Positions 55,888 to 64,000 of a stretch of DNA of 64,000 nt are shown in pieces. How positions within the stretch are numbered: position 1 is the first letter of the stretch; each line of letters begins with the position of its first letter. The position numbers and the translations under genes are program-made. The notes under the pieces were generated by a model that had not been told where the DNA came from, made no database searches, and saw only the letters and a list, made by a program, of their open reading frames with translations. Location: positions 62,001 through 126,000 of the forward strand of contig CALKXY010000033.1 in NCBI GenBank assembly GCA_938003545.1, written 5' to 3'. Source of the DNA: an uncultured Caulobacterales bacterium. Its GTDB lineage: Bacteria > Pseudomonadota > Alphaproteobacteria > Caulobacterales > Maricaulaceae.

Positions 55888-56541
55888 TTAGAAATGTCGG
55901 GACAAACGGAAGCCGAGTGTGTCTAGACCTTCATTTGGTCGATTTTTGACGAGAATATTCCCGTGAGAGAGATGTTCGACGAATATATGAGCAGACCAGT
56001 CTTCAGACCAGCGATACCCAATCGCGATTTGCTCACGGAATAAAACACGACTGCCGTAATCGATTTCTGTACTTTGTCGGTTACGGAATTCCGCGAGGTC
56101 TTGCGTGAATTGCGCGCGTTCAACTTCAGACAATCCAGCTTGTACGGTCGGGTCATCGATAACACTTTGCACGATTGCACTGGGCCGTGCTTCAATCGTG
56201 CCGTCATGGACGACGAGCCCCAACGAGAAATCGAGATAGAAGTTCTCAGCGAAAGTTTGCCGCCACAGCAGGCCGCCACCGCCATAGCTGGTCTCGCCTT
56301 CCAGATTTAATGCGCCGCCCAGATAAGGCTGTGGAGAGAACGCCCATTTTAGAAATTCAGGTTCTTCAAAAACGATTTCGCCATTGAGGGCGATAGAGCG
56401 TTCTTTGTCAGAGCCGCTGCCGAGCCCTGTCCAATCAATATCATGAAAATTTGCGCCAAGACGCACTTCGGAAACCTGCGCATAGGCAGGTGTTGTTATT
56501 GCGATCACGCCAGCCGCGATGAGAAGTCTTTTGAAAATCAT
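55888..56541 (-). CDS. PagL-like lipid A deacylase (acyloxyacyl hydrolase)
   Basis: Outer-membrane beta-barrel enzyme that removes acyl chains from lipid A. The 217-residue protein has a signal peptide (IFKRLLIAAGVIAITTPAYA), an eight-strand barrel with alternating hydrophobic residues, and the C-terminal HLSHGN...NEGLDTLGFRLSRHF, which carries the catalytic His-x-Ser pair and a Glu as in PagL. The terminal Phe is typical of outer-membrane proteins. Alternative: a general acyloxyacyl hydrolase family member without proven substrate. Confidence 0.85.
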   Translation of the reverse strand: MIFKRLLIAAGVIAITTPAYAQVSEVRLGANFHDIDWTGLGSGSDKERSIALNGEIVFEEPEFLKWAFSPQPYLGGALNLEGETSYGGGGLLWRQTFAENFYLDFSLGLVVHDGTIEARPSAIVQSVIDDPTVQAGLSEVERAQFTQDLAEFRNRQSTEIDYGSRVLFREQIAIGYRWSEDWSAHIFVEHLSHGNILVKNRPNEGLDTLGFRLSRHF

Positions 56542-56647
56542 GAGGTGCCCCTAGTTTGCAGATCGTATTTACGGGGCAATGTGTTGAAATCAAGTGGTCA
56601 AATGTAGACCAAGATTACGGATTTCCCGATTGAATCATCTACTTATT

Positions 56648-56683
56648 ATGTCGGTCGACGCTTTCATTTGGATCGACCGACAT
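56648..56683. repeat. Perfect inverted repeat after serA
   Basis: ATGTCGGTCGA at 56648-56658 and TCGACCGACAT at 56673-56683 are exact inverse complements of 11 bases around a 14-base spacer, 21 bases after the serA stop. No T run follows on either strand. It may be a Rho-independent-like hairpin of serA or a binding site; the 160-base gap has no other gene. Confidence 0.6.
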
Positions 56684-56703
56684 GATATTAAGTTTGGTCG
56701 TGT

Positions 56704-58278
56704 TTAGAGCGACACAACATCAACGATTTTGACTTGGCCAATATCGGCAATTTGTTTTGCGACGCCATCTGAGACGGGGCCGTCAACGCTAACGAGACAA
56801 ACTGCTTCTTCGTCTTGTTTCATACGTCCTAAGGAGAAGGTCGCGATATTGACTTTGTTCTGACCGAGGACGCCGCCAAGTTCGCCAATGAAGCCGGGTT
56901 TATCTTCATTGCGAACATAGATCATATTTGGCGAGAACGCCGCGTCCATCGGAACACCAAACAAACGTACGATGCGAGGTTCGCCGCGATAAATTGTGCC
57001 AACAATTGCATATTTCCGCTCTGTTGTCTCAACCGTCAGGCGGATCAAGCTCTCGGCACGTTCTGCTTCGTCAATATAGCTTTCCTTAATCTCAATCCCG
57101 CGTTCTTTTGCAAGACCTGGGGCTGAGACCATATTCACATCTGGCATGGCGGCTTTTAACAATCCGGCCAAAGCTGCAGCCGTCATTGGGTTTGTGTTCA
57201 AATCCGTAACGGCGCCTTTATAGGTGAACTCAACGGATTTGATCGGAGCGTGTAGAAGTTGTCCGGACATGCGGCCCAATTTGTCGGCAAGGTCGACGAA
57301 AGGCTTAAGGCGCGGTGCTTCTTCTGCTGAAATCGACGGCGTATTTAGCGCGTTGGAAACGGCACCCGTTAGGAGAAAATCTGCCATTTGTTCAGCCACT
57401 TGTACGGCGACGTTTTCTTGGGCTTCCAAAGTGGATGCGCCCAAATGCGGCGTCGCGATAAAGTTCGGCGTTCCGAAGAGGGGATGCTCTTTCGCAGGTT
57501 CGATTGCGAAAACATCCAAAGCGGCGGCGCGGACATGGCCCGCATCCAAAGCGTCTTTTAAGGCGTCCTCATCAACCAATCCGCCGCGGGCGCAATTGAC
57601 AATGATGATCCCTTTTTTCGTCATGCCAAGGCGTTCTCGGGACACAATACCCTTTGTGCCTTCGACGAGTGGCGTATGTAATGTAATGGCATCGGCGCGT
57701 TGGAAGAGTGCATCGAGTTCGACTTTTTCGACGCCCAATTTCACGGCGCGTTCTTCGGTGAGGTAGGGATCAAAAGCGATCACTTTCATCTTCAGTCCGA
57801 GCGCGCGTTCTGCGACGAGTGCGCCAATGTTTCCGCACCCAATAATACCAAGTGTTTTGTTAAACAGCTCAACACCTTTGAAATCAGACTTTGGCCACTC
57901 CCCATTTTGCGTCCGCGCAGAGGCTGCCGGAATTTGGCGGGCAGCGGAGAACAACATGGCGATAGCGTGTTCTGCTGTCGTGATGGCGTTACCGAATGGT
58001 GTGTTCATAACAACGACACCGCGATCTGTTGCGGCTTTGATGTCGATATTGTCAACACCGATACCAGCGCGGCCGATGACTTTTAGATTGTTTGCGGCGG
58101 CGATGATTTCGGCGTCTGGACGTGTTGAAGACCGGACAGCAAGACCATCATAATCTGGAATGATCTTGATGAGTTCTTCTTTTGAAAGACCTGTGATGAC
58201 GTCAACATCGACGCCGCGTTGCTTGAAAACCTGCGTTGCAGCAGAGGACATTTTATCAGCGATAAGAACCTTAGGCAT
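56704..58278 (-). CDS. serA: D-3-phosphoglycerate dehydrogenase
   Basis: First step of serine synthesis: oxidises 3-phosphoglycerate. The 524-residue long form has the NAD-binding GIIGCGNIGALVAERALGL, the catalytic Arg in NCARGGLVDEDALKDA and the Glu-His pair in DVFAIEPAKEHPLFGTPNF, the intervening domain (SVEFTYKGAVTDLNTNPMTA) and a C-terminal ACT domain (EDKPGFIGELGGVLGQNKVN). Three bases after serC, so an operon with it. Confidence 0.97.
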   Translation of the reverse strand: MPKVLIADKMSSAATQVFKQRGVDVDVITGLSKEELIKIIPDYDGLAVRSSTRPDAEIIAAANNLKVIGRAGIGVDNIDIKAATDRGVVVMNTPFGNAITTAEHAIAMLFSAARQIPAASARTQNGEWPKSDFKGVELFNKTLGIIGCGNIGALVAERALGLKMKVIAFDPYLTEERAVKLGVEKVELDALFQRADAITLHTPLVEGTKGIVSRERLGMTKKGIIIVNCARGGLVDEDALKDALDAGHVRAAALDVFAIEPAKEHPLFGTPNFIATPHLGASTLEAQENVAVQVAEQMADFLLTGAVSNALNTPSISAEEAPRLKPFVDLADKLGRMSGQLLHAPIKSVEFTYKGAVTDLNTNPMTAAALAGLLKAAMPDVNMVSAPGLAKERGIEIKESYIDEAERAESLIRLTVETTERKYAIVGTIYRGEPRIVRLFGVPMDAAFSPNMIYVRNEDKPGFIGELGGVLGQNKVNIATFSLGRMKQDEEAVCLVSVDGPVSDGVAKQIADIGQVKIVDVVSL

Positions 58279-58281
58279 GAT

Positions 58282-59457
58282 CTAGCCCTCCACTTCGAGT
58301 TTGGCGATTTCAGTTTCAAAGGCCCAATCGAGCCAAGGCAAGACAGCTTTCACATCCTCAATAGGTGTCAGGCCAGAGACCCAGAGGCGAAAGCCAGGAG
58401 GGGCCGTGCGATATGCCCCGAAATCAAGCGCGACATTTTCTTTACCCAAGAGCGTGACAATAGATTTGGCAAATGCGGCTTGCTCATCTTTCGGTAGGGC
58501 CGCGACGCGTGGGTCTATGATTTTCAGGCAGACACCTGTGTTGGAACGTTGGGCTTCGATTTCGCAAAGATTCGCAATCCAATCACGTTGTTCGACCCAA
58601 TCCCAAATCGCTTGCGCATTGGCATCGGCCCGATCGTACATGCCCTGCAGACCATTATTCGCTTTAGCCCAGTTGAGCGCATCAAGATGGTCTTCGGCGC
58701 AGAGAAGGGAGGGCGTATTAATGGTCGATCCTTCAAAAATACCTTCGATCAGTTTGCCGCCTTTGGTGAGGCGGAAGATTTTCGGTAGCGGCCATGGCGG
58801 ATTATATGACTCGAGACGTTCAACCGCTTTCGGAGAAAGAATGATCATACCGTGCGCCGCTTCGCCGCCCATGACTTTCTGCCAAGAGTAAGTGACGACA
58901 TCTAGTTTTTCCCAAGGTAACTCTTGCGCGTAAACAGCCGATGTTGCGTCACAGATTGTCACGCCGTCACGGTCATTGGGAATGAAGTCATAATCGGCGA
59001 CTTTGACGCCAGATGTTGTGCCATTGGCTGTGAAGACAAGGTCTTGTGATCCGTCATAGGCTGAGAAATCAGGGAGCTTGCCGTAATCAGCCGTTAAAAG
59101 GGTGAGGTCTTTGAGGGGGAGCTGCTTTTCAGCATCTACGACCCAGGCTTGTCCAAAGTTTTCCCACGCAGCGACCATAACAGGACGTTCGCCGAGCATT
59201 GTCCACATGGCCATTTCAACCGCGCCTGTATCGGACGCAGGCACAATACCGATGCGGTAATCATCAGGCACTTGAAGAACTTCGCGGGTGAGGTCGATGA
59301 CCTCTTTAAGTTTTGCTTTACCCAGTGCGGAACGGTGAGAACGGCCCAGTGCAGCATCGGATAATGCATCCAACGACCAGCCAGGGCGCTTGCGTGTAGG
59401 TCCAGCAGAAAAACGGGGGTCAGCTGGCTTCGCAGCTGGTTTAGTGGCGATCGCCAT
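58282..59457 (-). CDS. serC: Phosphoserine aminotransferase
   Basis: PLP-dependent enzyme converting 3-phosphohydroxypyruvate to phosphoserine; works with SerA downstream. The 391-residue length is the alphaproteobacterial form. Seen: [18 protein letters not shown] near the start, [32 protein letters not shown] and the Schiff-base Lys in [16 protein letters not shown]. First gene of the serC-serA operon, preceded by a structured leader. Confidence 0.95.
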   Translation of the reverse strand: MAIATKPAAKPADPRFSAGPTRKRPGWSLDALSDAALGRSHRSALGKAKLKEVIDLTREVLQVPDDYRIGIVPASDTGAVEMAMWTMLGERPVMVAAWENFGQAWVVDAEKQLPLKDLTLLTADYGKLPDFSAYDGSQDLVFTANGTTSGVKVADYDFIPNDRDGVTICDATSAVYAQELPWEKLDVVTYSWQKVMGGEAAHGMIILSPKAVERLESYNPPWPLPKIFRLTKGGKLIEGIFEGSTINTPSLLCAEDHLDALNWAKANNGLQGMYDRADANAQAIWDWVEQRDWIANLCEIEAQRSNTGVCLKIIDPRVAALPKDEQAAFAKSIVTLLGKENVALDFGAYRTAPPGFRLWVSGLTPIEDVKAVLPWLDWAFETEIAKLEVEG

Positions 59458-59560
59458 AGTGATGTCTCCTCAGTTAGCGTTTTTGTACTAACATCAAAGT
59501 GCGCCTCAGTGGGGAGGCGGGGCCCGCGCGGTCGATAGGACAGCGCGGGGGCGTGAGTCA
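59458..59560 (-). promoter_or_regulatory. Structured 5' leader of serC-serA
   Basis: On the minus strand, upstream of serC, two hairpins lie close together: CCCGCGC closing with GCGCGGG over a 12-base spacer, and GCCTC/GAGGC around CCCACT. A GAGGAG-type ribosome site is just before serC (ACTGAGGAGACATCACT). Position and GC-rich double hairpins fit the reported alphaproteobacterial serC RNA motif, as far as I remember it, but I cannot match its consensus base by base. Confidence 0.5.
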
Positions 59561-59642
59561 AGTCCATCGGCGGTACTGTTAATCACTAAATTGTCACTCA
59601 ACTCTCCCTTAGTTTTTACCGGGATATATTGTAGTTGAGCAT

Positions 59643-61283
59643 GTGCTTAACGTAAAAATATCTCATTTATCTAAGTTTTCGATAGCGTCAGCTCTGCTTT
59701 TATCTGCATGCGGCGGAAGTGGCGGCGGGACCTCGTCGTCATCCACATCGACAGCTCCCTCTGTAGATGTGACTTTGTCTGGTCAACTGACCTATGATCG
59801 TGTCCCTTTGAATGTGAGGACAAGTGGCTTGGATCATGACCGCACAACGCAGCTCCCCATTCGTCAAGCTCCTGTCGAGCTACTCAATTCTGCGGGCGCG
59901 GTTCTCATGTCCACAGTCTCTGATGATAATGGCGACTATAGTTTCACCGTTGCGTCTGGGCAGACCCTTCGCGTGCGTGTTCGGGCCGAAGTGCAAAAAG
60001 GTGCACCGAATGAGATCGACTTTAAGGTCGTGGATAACACGTCTTCCGATGCGCTTTATGCCATCCAAGGGACGCTTTCTGAAGTGTCCAGGGTCAATCA
60101 AACGCGTGATTTAAACGCTGCCTCAGGCTGGGGCGGAACAAGTTATACGTCTACACGTGCGGCGGCACCTTTTGCGTTGCTCGATACGATATATGGCGCG
60201 TTAGAAGATTTTATCGCTGTAGATGCTGATATTGATTTCCCCACGTTCAATGTTTTGTGGAGTCCCCGAAACCGAAGCGAGAACGGAAACCCTGCAGTCG
60301 GAGAGATAGGGACTTCATCGTTTACGGTCGCAAATGGCGTGCCTGTCATTCGCATTCTTGGTGATGCGGATAATGATACGGATGAATTTGATTCCCACGT
60401 CGTTGTGCATGAGTTTGGGCATTATTTTGAAAATTCATTGAGCCGCTCTGACTCCCCAGGCGGCGGACACTCGATAGCAGATCGATTGGACGCCCGCATC
60501 GCATTTGGGGAAGGTTGGGGAAATGCCCTGTCTGGTATGATTTTAGAAGACCCGATATATCGAGACAGTTTTGGTGCGCGACAGTCGCAAGGCTTCGAAA
60601 TTGATGTCGAGAATAATGTATATGCTTCGACGGGCTGGTTTTCAGAAGGCTCTAGTCAGTCAATTTTGTATGACCTTTTCGATGCGGCGAATGACGGAGC
60701 AGATCAGGCTACATTTGGGCTGGGGCCGATCTATCGGACGTTCACTGATCCTGAATATAGAAGTGGTCCAGCGTTCACGAGTATTTTCGCATTTCTTGAC
60801 GCGCTGGGTAATCAAACTGGGATTGTCGAAAGCGAGATAGAGGCACTTGCAGCGGCGCAATTGATTTCAGGGACTGATAAATTTGGTCTGGGCGAGAATA
60901 ATAACGGCGGCTTGCCGGACATTTTACCCGTCTATGAGGTTTTGCCAACGAATGGGGCAGCCGTCGCATTTTGCTCGGTCGATAATTTTGGCGATTTTAA
61001 TAAACACGGAAACCGCCGTTTTTTCAGGATCGAAGTTCCAGCGGCGGGCGTTTATCGCTTTACGATGACACAGACAACGGCAGGGGCGGGTGACCCTGAA
61101 TTCATCGTTTATAAAGACGGCATGGAAGCTGGATTTGGTGGAAGCCGAACCAATCGTGTGGAGCAACAAACTTTCACGCTGACCGCTGGGACACATGTGA
61201 TGGAGGCCTATGCGTCCAGAAATGTTGAAGACGGGGCGACCACTGGCGATGTTTGCTACGATTTCACAGTTGAGGCACGATAA
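59643..61283 (+). CDS. Lipoprotein zinc metalloprotease
   Basis: A 546-residue envelope protein. Lipoprotein signal with lipobox LLLSAC (Cys23), then a Gly/Ser/Thr linker, a beta domain about 42-150 (VDVTLSGQLTYDRVPLNV, DDNGDYSFTVASGQTLRVRV) like a carboxypeptidase-regulatory/CARDB type, then a catalytic part with HEFGHYFEN at 256-264 and GEGWGN at 289-294, whose Glu can be the third zinc ligand (gluzincin). The C-terminal part (about 440-546) is another beta domain with FRIEVPAAGVYRFTMTQTTA. Starts with GTG. Its stop overlaps the next gene by one base. Substrate unknown. Confidence 0.8.
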   Translation: MLNVKISHLSKFSIASALLLSACGGSGGGTSSSSTSTAPSVDVTLSGQLTYDRVPLNVRTSGLDHDRTTQLPIRQAPVELLNSAGAVLMSTVSDDNGDYSFTVASGQTLRVRVRAEVQKGAPNEIDFKVVDNTSSDALYAIQGTLSEVSRVNQTRDLNAASGWGGTSYTSTRAAAPFALLDTIYGALEDFIAVDADIDFPTFNVLWSPRNRSENGNPAVGEIGTSSFTVANGVPVIRILGDADNDTDEFDSHVVVHEFGHYFENSLSRSDSPGGGHSIADRLDARIAFGEGWGNALSGMILEDPIYRDSFGARQSQGFEIDVENNVYASTGWFSEGSSQSILYDLFDAANDGADQATFGLGPIYRTFTDPEYRSGPAFTSIFAFLDALGNQTGIVESEIEALAAAQLISGTDKFGLGENNNGGLPDILPVYEVLPTNGAAVAFCSVDNFGDFNKHGNRRFFRIEVPAAGVYRFTMTQTTAGAGDPEFIVYKDGMEAGFGGSRTNRVEQQTFTLTAGTHVMEAYASRNVEDGATTGDVCYDFTVEAR

Positions 61284-61804
61284 TGACTATGTTTTCAAAG
61301 CTCGCCTTATCATCTGTTTTTCTACTTGGTTTGGTGGCCTGTGCTGCGCCTAGTAAAGAAGCAGAACTAAATCCTAAGATATCTGTTGCAACCGTCAAAC
61401 CTGGCGCGAGCGTTACGTTGAATTCCGTTTTGCCAAAGCGAATGGTTGCGGGAGAATTTCAGACTGTCCAGCTCACTTTCAAAGACGGATATGCAGGCGG
61501 AACCCTTGAGGTGGATATAGAACCAAGTGCAGGCGTTCGTCTGTTTGGAGGACAATCTAGTAAAAGTTTCGATATGTCAGACTCAGGGTCTCATGTCTGG
61601 GACGTTGATTTTGTAGCAGACGCCGACGGCGTATATTTTTTGAATGTCTTTGCCTCGGCCAATGGTCTGCCACGCAGTTTTTCTGTTCGCCTTAATGTGG
61701 GGACGATTACGCAGAAGATGTCAGATGATGCGATGAAGGTGGACGGCGAAATGACAGACGACGGAGCCATGCGCGTTATGGAGGCGCAAGAAACTATCCG
61801 TTAG
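61283..61804 (+). CDS. Small lipoprotein partner of the metalloprotease
   Basis: A 173-residue lipoprotein: signal with LALSSVFLLGLVAC (Cys20), then a single beta-sandwich (MVAGEFQTVQLTFKDGYAGG, LEVDIEPSAGVRLFGG, SHVWDVDFVADADGVYFLNV) and an acidic Met-rich tail. It overlaps the protease stop by one base (TAATG), so the two are made together. It may assist or bind the protease, or its substrate; no family is recognised. Confidence 0.7.
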   Translation: MTMFSKLALSSVFLLGLVACAAPSKEAELNPKISVATVKPGASVTLNSVLPKRMVAGEFQTVQLTFKDGYAGGTLEVDIEPSAGVRLFGGQSSKSFDMSDSGSHVWDVDFVADADGVYFLNVFASANGLPRSFSVRLNVGTITQKMSDDAMKVDGEMTDDGAMRVMEAQETIR

Positions 61805-61883
61805 GCGCTGCTTCACAAAGCCGTCACTTTTCATTGTCTCGCAGACCGCGTAGTCAAGAAAACGCATTCTATGGAGAGACGAC

Positions 61884-62732
61884 ATGAGCGAGCAGACTTT
61901 ATCCGATTGGACGCCGCCCAAGATTTGGGAAAACAAAGCCTCTGGCGGGAAATTTGCGAATATCAATCGTCCCACTGCCGGTAAAACGCATGAAAAAGAC
62001 TTGCCTGTAGGTGAGCATGATTTCCAACTCTATTCTCTTGGCACGCCGAATGGCGTCAAAGTCACCATTATGCTGGAAGAGCTGTTGGAAGCTGGAATCA
62101 GCGATGCAGAATATGACGCATGGCTGATTAATATTGGTGAAGGTGATCAATTTGGGTCAGGCTTTGTCGACGTTAATCCGAACTCTAAAATTCCAGCCTT
62201 GATGGATCATTCTGGCGATACGCCGCAGCGTGTTTTTGAATCAGGGGCTATTCTGATGCATCTCGCAGAGAAGTTTGACCGATTTTTACCCAAAAGTGGT
62301 TCCGCACGAACAGAATGTTTGTCTTGGTTATTCTGGCAAGTCGGCAGCGCGCCATATTTGGGCGGCGGTCTCGGACATTTCTATGCCTACGCACCGATGA
62401 AAATCGAATATTGTATCGACCGTTTTGCGATGGAAACGAAACGTCAGCTTGATGTGTTGGATCAACGTCTCGCGAAGAGCGAATATATCGCGGGAGATAA
62501 CCTCACGATTGCAGATTTCGCGATTTACCCTTGGTATGGCGCGATGGCGCGCGGTCTTTTGTATGAAGCAGGCGAATTTCTTCAGGTCGAAAGCTACACC
62601 CATTTACAGCGTTGGACACAGCAACTTGCGGCGCGCCCTGCGTTTCGCAGAGGGCAATTGGTCAATCGCTATTGGGATGATAAAGGCTTGAAAGAGCGTC
62701 ACGCCGCGTCCGATTTCGACGGCTTGCTCTAG
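61884..62732 (+). CDS. yghU: YghU-like glutathione S-transferase (disulfide-bond oxidoreductase)
   Basis: A 282-residue GST of the Nu class with activity on disulfides. Seen: the extended N-terminal region before FQLYSLGTPNGVKVTIMLEE, VNPNSKIPALMDHSG, VFESGAILMHLAEKF, and a C-terminal helical domain with GGGLGHFYAYAPMKIEYCID. The usual Cys is replaced by Thr/Asn in the active loop, as in YghU. Convergent with the aldo/keto reductase, with four bases of overlap. Confidence 0.92.
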   Translation: MSEQTLSDWTPPKIWENKASGGKFANINRPTAGKTHEKDLPVGEHDFQLYSLGTPNGVKVTIMLEELLEAGISDAEYDAWLINIGEGDQFGSGFVDVNPNSKIPALMDHSGDTPQRVFESGAILMHLAEKFDRFLPKSGSARTECLSWLFWQVGSAPYLGGGLGHFYAYAPMKIEYCIDRFAMETKRQLDVLDQRLAKSEYIAGDNLTIADFAIYPWYGAMARGLLYEAGEFLQVESYTHLQRWTQQLAARPAFRRGQLVNRYWDDKGLKERHAASDFDGLL

Positions 62733-63610
62733 GGCATAAGTTTGCCGCGATAGGCTTCCACGACATCATAAAATTCCCGCCCAGTTAGATTGATCTGGGC
62801 GGCATAGCCCAACTCGGTAATACGTGTTGGGTTTTGCGTACCAATAATCGGGATGACATGTGCAGCATGCGCGCGCGTGAAGGCGAGGGCTGCTACGGCG
62901 CGTGTTGTTCCGTAGCGAGTAGCGATGCCATCTAAAACGGCTTGAACAGGGCCATCTTTCTGGGGGATACGCCCTCCGCCAAGCGGGGACCAGGCCAATA
63001 TGGTTGCGCCTGTTTCCGACGCATAATCCAATATGCCATCTGTCATCGGGTCTTGATGCACAGCGGAAAACTCAGGTTGCAGCGTCGCGAGCGGATGATC
63101 CAAATGGGCCTGCAAAGCACGGGTCTGCGCGACTGTGAAATTGGACACGCCAATCGCACGGGCTTTGCCGCTTTTCACAATTTCATTTAGGGCCCGAGCT
63201 GTCTCTTGCATCGGCGTCGTCACATCGGGGCGATGGATTTGATAAAGGTCGACATAGTCCGTTTGGAGGCGCTCTAAAGATGCATCTATTGCGGCCATAA
63301 CGTAGCGAAAAGAGCTATTGTAAGGTTGCACGGCGTCTATTCCGCCTTTTGTGGCAATGACGATTTGTTTGCGAAGGCTGGGCGCGGCAGTCAATATGTC
63401 ACCTAAGCGCGCTTCGGCTTGACCAAAGCCTTTATCTGCGCGGTCAGGAAATCGGTTGAAGCCATAAATATCGGCCGTATCAATCAGGTTCATGCCTGCG
63501 TCTAATGCGGTTCGAATGATGCGGTCGGCTTTGGCGCTATCATTTTGTGAAAAACGCCAGCAGCCATACGCGATTTTTCCAACCGATATGTCGCTTTGCC
63601 CGAGTTTCAT
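62729..63610 (-). CDS. Aldo/keto reductase
   Basis: NADPH-dependent TIM-barrel reductase of 293 residues, YdhF-like. The catalytic set is visible: Asp and Tyr in LIDTADIYGFNRF, Lys in IVIATKGGIDAV and His in LYQIHRPDVTTPM. The C-terminal nucleotide site has IPIIGTQNPTRI. Nine bases after the truncated GST gene, likely cotranscribed with it. Confidence 0.93.
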   Translation of the reverse strand: MKLGQSDISVGKIAYGCWRFSQNDSAKADRIIRTALDAGMNLIDTADIYGFNRFPDRADKGFGQAEARLGDILTAAPSLRKQIVIATKGGIDAVQPYNSSFRYVMAAIDASLERLQTDYVDLYQIHRPDVTTPMQETARALNEIVKSGKARAIGVSNFTVAQTRALQAHLDHPLATLQPEFSAVHQDPMTDGILDYASETGATILAWSPLGGGRIPQKDGPVQAVLDGIATRYGTTRAVAALAFTRAHAAHVIPIIGTQNPTRITELGYAAQINLTGREFYDVVEAYRGKLMP

Positions 63611-63619
63611 AAGTGGACC

Positions 63620-64000
63620 TTATCCTTCGAATTCTTTGGCATCAGCAAAGGCGAGTTGGAACGCGGGCCGCGCTTTCATACGTCCCATATATGATTTGAA
63701 AACAGGGTTATCGCAAAGCCCGTAAGCCCGGGCCCAATTCAAATTTTGTCCAGTCATACAATCGGCTGCCGTGAATGTGTCGCCGCAAATGAAGTTCCCT
63801 TGTTCGAGACGTGCGAGCAATTGCGGCGCGATTTCATTCTCTATTTTGTCGCGATTGAATTGGGCAAAGTTCTGATTTCGCGCAGGTTTTGGCAAAATTG
63901 TCTCATGTAAGCGGATGTTCCAAAGCATTTGGTCCATCCACGATCCGCCGAGGGCCATGATTTGCAGATAAATTGCGCGAGAGCGATGATCATTAGTTTG
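63620..64000 (-). CDS. Glutathione S-transferase, C-terminal domain (cut by window edge)
   Basis: The frame is open to the right edge, so the N-terminal thioredoxin-like domain lies outside the window. The visible part contains DHRSRAIYLQIMALGGSWMD, QMLWNIRLHETI, IAPQLLARLEQGNFICGDTF and AADCMTGQNLNWARAYGL, the helical C-terminal domain of a GST with the TxAD capping motif. An internal Met at 63958 is not the real start. Paired with the aldo/keto reductase. Confidence 0.85.
   Translation of the reverse strand, partial: QTNDHRSRAIYLQIMALGGSWMDQMLWNIRLHETILPKPARNQNFAQFNRDKIENEIAPQLLARLEQGNFICGDTFTAADCMTGQNLNWARAYGLCDNPVFKSYMGRMKARPAFQLAFADAKEFEG

Noticed and set aside
1-64000. CRISPR array, tRNA genes, prophage or transposon
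   Set aside because: No repeat-spacer pattern, no cloverleaf with T-arm consensus and no transposase, integrase or phage structural gene was found.

Overview
The window reads as a contiguous piece of the chromosome of a free-living Gram-negative alphaproteobacterium, most likely in or near the Hyphomonadaceae/Maricaulales; that rank is inferred from gene content and order, not from a marker gene. Pointers are a separate HdaA replication regulator next to a DUF2066 gene and purMN, the lgt-midA-pgeF block, a serC-serA operon with a structured leader, UbiK, a TadG-like protein with a vWA domain, an iron-sulfur (CryB/PhrB type) photolyase, and a complete tolQRAB-pal-cpoB locus. Base composition looks moderate (about half G+C by eye), with a few clearly more AT-rich genes. 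Coding density is very high and many neighbours overlap by 1 to 26 bases. No tRNA, rRNA, CRISPR array, transposase, integrase or prophage gene was found.

Layout. 0-6.5 kb: haloalkane dehalogenase, a DEAD-box RNA helicase with a basic tail, a 750-base gap holding a candidate structured RNA with its own terminator, a PIF1-like helicase, a Tat-exported lipoprotein of the SDR family, and DUF1294. 6.6-14 kb: rplS-trmD, an I78 inhibitor-like lipoprotein, an orphan gene, an ABC-F ATPase, ndk, a TadG-like protein, purN-purM. 15-19.3 kb: DUF2066 and hdaA; an SDR and a 49-residue DUF2256 protein divergent from the photolyase. 19.3-28 kb: a pseudouridine synthase, rnd, dienelactone hydrolase, a LysM lipoprotein, pyk, a probable zinc TonB receptor with a small secreted partner, and a CPA1 antiporter. 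28-36 kb: pth-rplY, prs, pgeF-midA-lgt, ubiK, dnaB, a candidate small RNA. 36-53.5 kb: an L,D-transpeptidase, ruvC-ruvAB, ybgC, a four-gene accessory block, tolQRAB-pal-cpoB, tilS, ftsH, folP, an inserted TM2-like gene, thiD. 53.5-64 kb: a DMT exporter, purA, a PagL-like lipid A deacylase, serA-serC, a lipoprotein metalloprotease with a small lipoprotein partner, yghU, an aldo/keto reductase and a truncated GST.

Functionally this is mostly core housekeeping: purine, serine, folate and thiamin synthesis, DNA replication and Holliday-junction repair, tRNA/rRNA modification, lipoprotein maturation and envelope integrity. The unusual material sits between these genes: three non-coding structured regions (3.4-3.7, 35.4-35.5 and 37.1-37.2 kb), a tolA whose membrane anchor is encoded upstream of any ordinary start codon, a foreign-looking gene wedged between folP and thiD and flanked by a short near-repeat, and a secreted zinc protease pair. 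I see no single large undescribed system; the RNA element at 3.4-3.7 kb is the best candidate for something new.
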